Part shown: one piece after another, positions 26,290 through 36,400 of the stretch
Numbering within the stretch: the stretch's first letter is position 1
Layout of the letters: each line of letters begins with the position of its first letter
Assembly (NCBI RefSeq): GCF_003073045.1
Contig: NC_037593.1
Span: 6,315,525-6,379,524 of the forward strand
Length of the DNA stretch: 64,000 nt
Direction of reading: 5' to 3'
From: Pomacea canaliculata
Taxonomy: Eukaryota > Mollusca > Gastropoda > Architaenioglossa > Ampullariidae
Notes under the pieces: model-generated
The model's database searches: none
What the model was told of the DNA's origin: nothing
What the model saw: the letters and a program-made list of their open reading frames with translations, nothing else
Program-made: the position numbers and the translations under genes

Positions 26290-27466
26290 GTAAGGTTTTC
26301 GGCGTCTCAAAGAAAGCACAGTAGAGAATGAGTTGGTCGCAAAGAAAAGGTTTAAAGTTGCAATCGTTGCTTAGAAGGTAGCACCCCCCAGAGCGCAGTG
26401 ACACGACCTCGGAGGTCAAGGCCTTTAATGAAGTCAGAGGTCACGGTCATTGCGATTGAGCAAATGTGAGGATGAATGCAAGGTGCAAGTGTGCAGTCTT
26501 TTGTTTGGTCTTCCTTACCTGACCTACTTATACAACCGTTTCAATGCAGAATTATAGAAGCAAACATTTGAGGCTTACAATAATTACATTAGCACACACT
26601 CACTTTAGCAGATTGCGGTCCTCACCCTCGCCCCTTCACACACTTGAAAAATTTATATAACTAAACCCTTGGAGATAGTAAAAAGAAAAAAATTTTCCCA
26701 CGGTTCAGCATTTCGTCACTTGTTCATAACACCATTGAAGGATAATAAATTGAAATTAGTACACAGCACAGCTGTCGATCTTATATCGGGATATTGCAAA
26801 ATTGATTGATAGAAATGTGTAGGTGAAATCAAGGTGTGTGACATCGGAAGGAAGAGGAATAAACATATTTTGCAATAGACTACTCATAGTTTGCTTAGAG
26901 GATGACATTTTGTAAATTTTTTTACATTAATGCACAGCAATAAACAAGCAGACACTCCATGTTTGACGATTTTTGAAAAGCACTTTAAGGTTTAACAAAG
27001 AACGATAAAGTAATTCTCAAAAGCAATATATTGAATTCTGAAAGAAGTATGTGAAACAATATAATAAAAATATTAAAAAGTACATGTGTAATAGAACAGT
27101 TCAGTTTTTATTTACACCTCAATCAGAGCGGTAAGGGTTAGTGCCCCTTTTAAAGAAATGGCCACAATCATGCACATTTTTAAAAACAGCTGTGATAAAA
27201 TGCATCTTATATACTAGCTGTTGGTTATTATGGTAGTAACTTTATTTTTCCAAAGGTATGGATAAAAAGAGTCAAAGGCAATCAAGAGATCATGTACTTG
27301 CTATCTTTTATGGACAGATGTGATATACATTATTTACTTTATGAGAAGTTTTTACTCAAAATATTTAAATCATGCATTCACTTCTCCTGTCATGTGCAGA
27401 ATTGTTTTTAACTAATACATTTTATTGTCTGTGTATAGTTTAGCCTCCGCCAAGAAAAAGAACAGA

Positions 27467-30400
27467 ATGGCAGAGGAGGCTGGTGCCATTGTTGTTCGTA
27501 AGGATGTAATGGACAGATTCCACACAATCATGGCTGAAACAAAACTTGAAGCTAATGAGCTGATGGAGCACTTTTTTGGGCTTTATCACTGGTAAGTCAT
27601 TATACTTTACTGGATCATTGGATTTTATGACTGGTGAGTAAGTAGCATTCACTAAATTATTGGACCACTTTGTTGGTGTGGTTGGTGTTTCTTTTGGTGT
27701 AATTACTGATGAGCAATCAATGAGCAATAAATGCTAAACAGTTTGATTTATTATTGATAAATAATATTTATTGGAAGAATTTTACTTCTGTGTGAATGCT
27801 GTTTTAATGACAAATTTGCTGCTTATGGAAATAAAAATGATTCAGGCATAATGACCGATGTAATCAAAATGTAAGGGTTAGTGTTTTTTAAAATTCCTTT
27901 CTTGAAAATTTTGGATGTGACGGACACAAGGAAGAACAGACATGATGTTGGGAGAGATTTTTTCCTGGAAGTCTTGTGATGCCTCTATATTCATACATAA
28001 TTTAGCAAAGTTTTGACATTGAGACTATTTTTAGTTTTGTTAGTGGAAAGTGCATGTCTTGGGATCTTCTTTCTTTTGTTTCTAAATGCATACCTAATTT
28101 CCTGCATTGTATTTTATTTGACTACCTTGCCAGAACATTTTAGTTTGGTTTCTTGTCACATTATCTTTAATTATAGAAAACCAAATCACTTAAAAACAAA
28201 ACAAACATAAGTCAAAATTATTTTGAGATAACTGGTTACTTACAGGAGACTAACTCCCAAAATGTGAGCTAATAACCTTGTGAGGTAAAAATATCTGAGA
28301 CATTTGAATCATCATCAGCAGTTTGAAAAGGTGATATTTCATTTCCAATAAATGTAGTCTAGCAGCTTTTGTGCCTCATAAACAGATGCTTCAAATTCTT
28401 GGACTGGCTGCAGTCTTCACTGAAGTTAGAAAATATGTAAACATTATTAACTTATTTAAAAAGAAAACATTTTTTTTTGACAAATAAGAGCACCACGCTT
28501 TTTAACCTGTCAGGTATACTGATCTTAAATTCTTAATACTAGACTTGGGTTAACTTTGAAACTCTCCTTTCATTTTTTTAATCTTTCTCAGTTTATCACA
28601 CATGCACATTACACATACATGTATGTGTACATTTATGCATAAGATATGCATATATATTGTCCTTTTTTTCTGGGTTCTTCTGTAATCACGCCTATGTGTG
28701 AGCATTATGCTACTTAACACATTGCTCTTTTTTTTTTTTCTTCTTCGTACTGTCCCTGATGACATGACTATATGGAGTTATCCCAGCTAGCTACTACAAT
28801 TCCAGCAATCCACTCTTGATTGGTCAGACCTGACCAATAAACAGGTAAAACGCAAATTTGACCAACTCAGTTTGACCCCGTTCTACCCTTGCCAGTCAGT
28901 GAGCTCTCTCACCACTTTTTTTTCTGGCTGAAGCAAAACCCGGATTGGGGAAGCTGGAGGGAGCTAGCAAGACATGTCATCTGGTATGTACTCAAAGAAA
29001 GGAATTTTATCATAAAAAATGGTATTTCTTTTTCGTACTGGATAGCTGGAATGGAGGTAGCTAGTTGGGATAACTCCATATAGTCAGGCCATCTGGTAAG
29101 TACTGGAAGAAAGGAATTTATCATCAAAATATTTTTCTTTTTGTTACCTTCTCTTGTTCTGCGTGTGCCTCAGTTTCTATCTAGATTTCTTTGTTTGTTT
29201 GTTTTTTTTTTTTGTTGTACAGGGCTTCTGCTAAGACTAAATTCTTTCACTGAATTGCCCTCTAGGGATCAATAAAGTATTCTCTTATCTCTTATCTTAT
29301 CTTATCTTAATGCGTACTGTACGGAATTTTTTGCGTAAGCAGAAGCCCTGTTGTAGTTAATGTTGACTCTTCCTTCCAAAGTTTTTATGTAATATAAATT
29401 TAATATAAATTTCTTAAGCCATGTACAGACAAAAACAAAGATAGTGAAGCAGTATTCTGAGCATCCGTTTACATTTTTCATGGTTTATTGTCACAGCTGT
29501 GTTAAGCTGGTACAACCTTTTCAAAGAGACCAGGCAAATTCCGGTCTTGGGTGAGTGAACACTCCACATCAGCATACACCCAATAATGTAGCTACATAGG
29601 AATTTAGGGAGTTTAAATAAAGGGTGGGGGGAGAGAAAGAGAGAGAGAAAGAGATTTTGTGGCATGCCAGCAGCTTGTCACTAGAGCTAGATGACAGATT
29701 TTGTGAGAATTTAAATGAAGACAGTTCAAAGATGTGATCTTCCATAGATCAGTATTATAATTTTTTTTCAATATGTACACTATGAAGCTAAACAGGTTTT
29801 TGTTCCTTACAGCAAAATATTAAGGTTGTCAGATACTTTAGGAATGCAACTTAAATGTTTTCAATCATATTTAACTTTAAACCAGAATGACACAGATTTG
29901 TTAAATATAAGTGCATTCAACAAAAAGTAAACAGCTTGTAGATTGTGGGTGTTTTTTTTCCCGCCAGCAAACTGTGCATGTGGAATTCTTTGCTTTCTAT
30001 GATAAAATCCTCTTCCTCTTGACTGGCACAATTAAAAGCATGGCAGGTTAACAAGATAGATATTTTAAAAGTTTCAAGCAATATTGACGTGCACAATTCT
30101 GCCTCACTGTTTTTTAAAAAAAAAACTTAATTATTCATCTTTTTCATGTTTGTTCTAGCATAAATATTTAACAAAAATGGAATTTTATGAAAAAGACAAG
30201 ACCACAAATATGTTAATACTTTTATTAAAGTCAAAAACAAAACTTCGTCTCATGTGCAGGCCAAACAACATTAGCATTAAAAATGAGCTGCCTGACCCTC
30301 AGTGTTCAGAAGAACGAATGCAGGGAGATAATGAGACAGATGGAGAAATAGCCTTCATGGGCTGTAGTGTTGACCAGAACAAGCAGGTAATTCAGACTGC

Positions 30401-33400
30401 GTTGTTTACTTTATGGTAATTGTATTTTGTTTTTAATGGGGATAGAAGAGTCAAGAAAAAAGGATTGCAGATTACAAGCTAAAACATAAGTACAGAGAAA
30501 TCTATATTTTTAATTTATCAGTTAATAGCCATATATAGTTGGAGGTCTTGTTTGTGTGCTTGCATGCTGATGTGCACATGTGCTGCACTTGTATGAGGAT
30601 GACCTATGCATGCTGATACAGAAATGTATATATTTTATAACTGTCCCTTTTTTCATTTAGTTCTTTTTTTGATGCAGAGTAAACGTCCACGAGATGGGGA
30701 CGGCCCATCGGGTTCTACCAGTACTGGTAGCAATACTACAGGGAGCTTTTTATCCTCTCTTACATCCTTAACCAACCAAGGAACCATGCCAGACCCAGTC
30801 TTGGCATTCCAATCACTACTGGCGCTGTACCGTCGAGATGATGTCACACCAAATCGTCGTAAAAATGCCCCCAAACGGATCACCCAGACCAACTATAATC
30901 CTACTCCTTGTGATACCAAGCCTGAGGGTTGGTGCATATGCACTGCTTGTCATGTGTTGTTTATTTGATCTGCTTTATAAAACACTATAGGTGTTCAAAC
31001 ATCAACTTCTTAACTCATCAAAATGTTAGTATCAGTAGCTGTTGTGGACATAAGGATTTGAGGTGCTTAGTTTTGCAGAGTCCTTTCTGAAATGTATTTT
31101 TATTGGTTTACGTTGCTTTGGCATTTTCAGAAAAGAGCAAAATGTATTCAATTGCAGATGTTTTGAAGAAGGTTATGTGTTCGCTGTGTCAAGCTACTTT
31201 TGACCGCTTCACTGACCTTTTGGCTCATCACAAGAACACACACAATTCTGACCTCTCACATCCCTTGAGGTGCCGTGCATGTGGTCGCACACAGACCTCA
31301 GAGGCGGGACTTGTCCATCATCAGATTTATGTGTGCAAGATGGTGGAGAGACCATTCACGTGTGAGGTGAGCAATAATACAGTACAGCTTTCTTCCAGAG
31401 CTTTGTGAACCTGACCTTGGAATTAATTACATTTTGAGCAGCAAGTAAATTCTTGTGAATAATTTAAAAGTATTTTGCACATCACTGTGGGTCAATCTGC
31501 AGTGCTTATTAAAAGAAAAAGAGCATGACCAAGGATTTAAATTTTTTTATCTAAAATACTCGTTAGTCTTTATTTTACAATTGATTTGAACCAGGTGTAA
31601 ACTAAGAGAAATGGGTAATACATTAGTGTTATTCTGAGACTTTCTGTCTGTGCTGTTAATGCTAACATTAGCACAATAGGAGGAATTTTTCAGTTTATAG
31701 TTCATCAGACCAACTCAGTGTGGAATGCTTCTATGATTGCACCACAAATAATAGAGTGTTTATTATGACGGTAATTGAACTATCAGGTAGTATGCTTAGT
31801 TGATTTGTCTATACTAAACAAACATTAATGGGATGTTGAAAAAAGTGCCTATACACCAGTATTTCATGACGGTTTATATATTTTCTAAATGGCTATTGCC
31901 AATTATGGTCGGGGAAGACAAGATTCTTGTAAAAAAGCTTAATTGGTTGGCCAAGAGTGCACTATTTTTCGTCTGTCTTCCTAAGCTTAGCATATTGCTG
32001 TTGCCTCCTGTAACGTTTTTAACGAAAGAGTGTGTTGAATGTGTTTGCGAGCGCGTGTAAACATCTGCATGTAAACCACGCTCGCCGCACTCTTTCACCT
32101 TTTTCAACAAAAAGGTCCGGCCAACGATTAACACATTTAATGTTTATGAAATTAACTAACGATGAGATGAGGATGAAACAAAATAAAATAACGCTACCCC
32201 CTCCAGCGTCAACCTCTTCCAAACGCTTCTCAGATGGTTGGCGCTGACGAAATCACTGACCAGCAGGCTAATCCTCTGAATTCCTTCACGCAGTTCGTGA
32301 AGTTATCTGTGTAGTTAACTGTATACTGTACACTCCCCACGGAGCTCTCTACACACCAACTGCTTGGTCTCTACACACCAACTGCTTGGTCTCTACACAC
32401 CAACTGGCTTGGCTCGTCTCTCACGAGAACCGTTAGCATCCGCTAGTTAACACGTCCTTTTTTCCCTCCTGACCAATCAGGCACACCTAGCGACCAGGTA
32501 ACCAGGACGACCATCCAACAGTCTTTCTTGTAGACTCTCTCCACCAATCATGGCTCTCCATAGCCTACCGTCGCCCTAGTTACACTGTGCTCGGTTCATT
32601 TGCGTCATTCACTATATGACGCAAAAGAATCGTCACGCAGAGCTACGTCAGCGCTCGCGCGACTGCTCTTCCCTGACCACAGGGAAAGTTAAAAATAAAA
32701 ATGAATCTAACTAGATTCGTCTCAATCGCGAATCGTTTACACAGGCCCCCCTTAAGCCAAAATTCCCAATTTTGGCTAAAAACATGATGAGCGATTCAAA
32801 TAAACGACAACTATGTAACACTACTGTTTATGACTTCCATCTTCCGTTCCTAAAGCTGTCCGGCTTCATCTTGGGTTTGAAGACATTCTGGAAGTTCTGA
32901 TTCCCGCAAAGCACTCTGCTTGTCGATTTTATGATCATGGTGCTATGATTTCTATTTGCCCAACGACTTTCCTTCTTATTCACTCCTTAGCATCCTTTAC
33001 ACCTCTTTCCTTCTTGTCTTCTTCAGTAATCATCTTCTCCTCATCTTTCTTTCTGTCTCCTTTTCCTGCCTTCCTCTCAGGTGTCTCTGCTCCACCTGAT
33101 TCCTCTTGACCCTCCACCGGGTTAGACGATTTGGTGGGTTCTACATCACTGTTTGCGCTTCCTGGGCAAACTGATTCTAAGTTCCCACTGTTAATCTCTT
33201 CTGTAAGAGACGGCGTATATCCTTTATCCACCACAACTCTGGAGAATACACTGTTGCAGGGTGACACCCTCCGACAGATGTCGCACGCCTTGCAATACCT
33301 GCTCGAGTCGGCGAAGATTCCCGGCCAGGAGTAGTTGTTTGCCACTTTGTATTTAGTCCTTCTGACTCCGTGGTGCCCAGCCATGGGTGTGTCGTGCGCC

Positions 33401-36400
33401 CACCGCAGCACCTCTTGTCTGTATGCCCTAGGCACCACGACTTGGTGTACCGCCTTCCCTTCTCTGCTGTGGACTCTGTATAGTACACCTTGCCTCCACC
33501 GGTAGGTGGCTTCAGGCTTTGTCGCTTGATTTTCGTTTCCCTGCCTGGTGCTATGACTTGCAGCCAGTTTGCGTATACGAGCAAGGGTGGGGTCCACCCG
33601 CTGAGCTCGTCCCAGTTCTTGTAGAGTTATGTTACCAAACAGTATCTGTGATGGTGTCGATGGTTCGTCAGTCTTTCTCCCGTGAAGCCTTGTCTGCGTT
33701 GTCGCACCAACTTTCCTAACTGGATACACTGGGATTGCACTCACTGTCCCATCAGCCTCTATGCGGTAGTTCCCAATCAACACCTTATGGATTGGATCTG
33801 CCATGAGCGCTACCTCAGTGAGTCCGTTGAAATATGGGGTGTCCATATGTACAATTGCAATTGGGAGATTGCACTCTTGTGACGACGAGGCTAAAGTCAT
33901 TTGGACAGTCTTTCCTGTTTTGCACCGTTCAGGCACTAAGTCTGACTGCACAATCGTAATTGAAGCAGCGGTATCTCTCTGTGCAGACATCTTTTTCCCT
34001 TCGATGACCACTTCACACTCTAGCGAGAGCGGTATTTTACAGCAAGTCGCGCACAACATTTTACAATCGCCCTCCTTGTGCGTGTAGGGAAAGTCTCGAA
34101 TTAATGCAACCGCTGACTGATATGTCTGTTTGCATGTACTTGCAGGTATTTCACGATGAGTCGTGCACAATGACTTATGATCGCACCTCTTGTGCGCGTG
34201 CGGAAAGTCCTGAATCACTGCAGCCGCTACCTGATGCCTGTGCGTGCAGCTTCTAGCAAGATGGTCACCACCACATATGAAGCAACTTATCTTCTTCGCA
34301 CCCTCTTTAGAATGCTGGAATTGTCTAGTTGCCGTCGGTCCACCTTTGCTGTTTGTTCCAGACTTTGTTTCTTCCTGTGATTTCCCTTCAGATGTCCCAT
34401 CATTTTGATTGGGTTCGAATTTCTTCACCCTCTCTCGATCACTGCAGGTTGCCTGTTTTGCGGATTCAAACACTAGCGCATGTTTTAACGCTTCTTGCGC
34501 TGTGGCTGGTTCGCGTTCCATGATAAACCTCGCTTGGTCTAGCGGAAGACCTGCGATAAATTTTTCTTGAAGGAACATGTCTCTTATTTCTTCAAAAGTA
34601 CTTTTCCTCCCTGCTAGTTCTTGCCACCTGGACAACCACATATCAATTTTGGCTAAATGTTCTTGTGTGGTTTCATCCTGTCCTTTCTTGGCGTCTCTGA
34701 ACCTTTTCCGGTACTCGTCTGCTGTCAGACGAAATCTGTTGAGCAGGGCCTTCTTTAAGATAACATAGTCATTGGCATCTTCATCGTCTAGCCGACTGTA
34801 TACTTCACCAGCCTTGCCTTTCAACAGCGCTCCTAAACGTGGCGCCCACTGGTCTTCAGGCCACCCCTGCACTTTTGCAGATCTTTCAAATTTCCGAAGG
34901 TAGACTTCTAGGTCGTCGCTATCTTCGAAATATGGGAGCTTGATTCTTATCTCATGCTGATGGCCGGAACTAGAGCGTGACGGGTTCGCTGCATTTTCAT
35001 TTGTATCGCCTTGCATTTGGATGCGAAGCCTCTGCAGCTCAAAGTCCCTTTCCGCCTGTCGCTCCTCCGCCTCAGCCTGGGATCGGCGCTGTTCCGACTC
35101 TGCTTGTAGTCGGCGCTGTTCCGCCTCTGCTTGTAGTCGGCGCTGTTCCGACTCTGCTTGTAGTCGGCGCTGTTCCGACTCTGCTTGTAGTCGGCGCTGT
35201 TCCGACTCAGCCTCTGCTTGTAGTCGGCGCTGTTCCGACTCTGCTTGTAGTCGGCGCTGTTCCGCCTCTGCTTCAGCTTGGCGCTGTTCCTTAATATAAT
35301 TCGCAAGCTCGGCACCTTTGAGACCGAGAGCTTCCCCTTCGGCCTTCGCCCGAGCGAACGTGGAGTCTAATTCTTCCTCGTCGACGTTGTCTCGAGATCT
35401 GCCGCTCCTTGGCATGTTTGTGTATATCCGTAGACAACCTTCAGAAGAATCAGAGGTTGACGCTGCTACGCTTCCCGATCTACGCTGCTATGTGCTAACT
35501 GCACTAAAAGAATGAGCAAATAAAAGATGAAAATGGTAAACAGTAAATGTGGCGTTGGTCGGAAGTTACAATAAAAAAGATTTATGGGAAAAATCCCGGA
35601 CGAGCCCCCAATTTGTAACGTTTTTAACGAAAGAGTGTGTTGAATGTGTTTGCGAGCGCGTGTAAACATCTGCATGTAAACCACGCTCGCCGCACTCTTT
35701 CACCTTTTTCAACAAAAAGGTCCGGCCAACGATTAACACATTTAATGTTTATGAAATTAACTAACGATGAGATGAGGATGAAACAAAATAAAAGGACACT
35801 ACCCCCTCCAGCGTCAACCTCTTCCAAACGCTTCTCAGATGGTTGGCGCTGAAGAAATCACTGACCAGCAGGCTAATCCTCTGAATTCCTTCACGCAGTT
35901 CGTGAAGTTATCTGTGTAGTTAACTGTATACTGTACACTCCCCACGGAGCTCTCTACACACCAACTGCTTGGTCTCTACACACCAACTGCTTGGTCTCTA
36001 CACACCAACTGCTTGGTCTCGTCTCTCACGAGAACCGTTAGCATCCGCTAGTTAACACGTCCTTTTTTCCCTCCTGACCAATCAGGCACACCTAGCGACC
36101 AGGTAACCAGGACGACCATCCAACTGTCTTTCTTGTAGACTCTCTCCACCAATCATGGCTCTCCATAGCCTACCGTCGCCCTAGTTACACTGTGCTCGGT
36201 TCATTTTGCGTCATTCACTATATGACGCAAAAGAATCGTCACACAGAGCTACGTCAGCGCTCGCGCGACTGCTCTTCCCTGACCACAGGGAAAGTTAAAA
36301 ATAAAAATGAATCTAACTAGATTCGTCTCAATCGCGAATCGTTACACCTCCACATGAACTTTACAAATTTCATTTAATGTTGTTTCATGTCTCTCACTGG

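Larger units (their letters stand above)
32009..36346 (-). mobile_element. Complete non-autonomous LTR retrotransposon (Ty3/gypsy-type, Gag plus H2C2)
   Basis: Two 733-bp LTRs, each TGTAAC...TTACA, flank a minus-strand internal region. Identical 5-bp target duplications (CCTCC at 32004-32008 and 36347-36351) mark a single intact insertion. The LTRs differ at about ten positions, so the insertion is young. Reading order on the minus strand: LTR, tRNA-Pro type primer-binding site, one 811-codon ORF, short G-rich polypurine tract, LTR. Reverse transcriptase, RNase H and the integrase catalytic core are absent, so mobility would need proteins supplied in trans. It sits antisense in intron 4 of the zinc-finger gene. 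Confidence 0.95.

Noticed and set aside
32032..32247. 71-codon ORF found twice (also at 35637-35852)
   Set aside because: Duplicated only because it lies in both LTRs. It has no domain and runs antisense to the element.
35070..35292. Possible CRISPR-like array
   Set aside because: The units are contiguous, in frame and without unique spacers, in a eukaryotic retrotransposon ORF.
34977..35299. Plus-strand ORFs of 92-105 codons rich in repeated Val/Gly/Cys/Ser/Arg
   Set aside because: They are antisense shadows of the 27-bp minisatellite that encodes the Gag coiled coil.
32980..36346. Endogenous retrovirus with envelope
   Set aside because: No envelope, reverse transcriptase or RNase H is present. 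The tRNA-Pro primer site alone does not make it a retrovirus.
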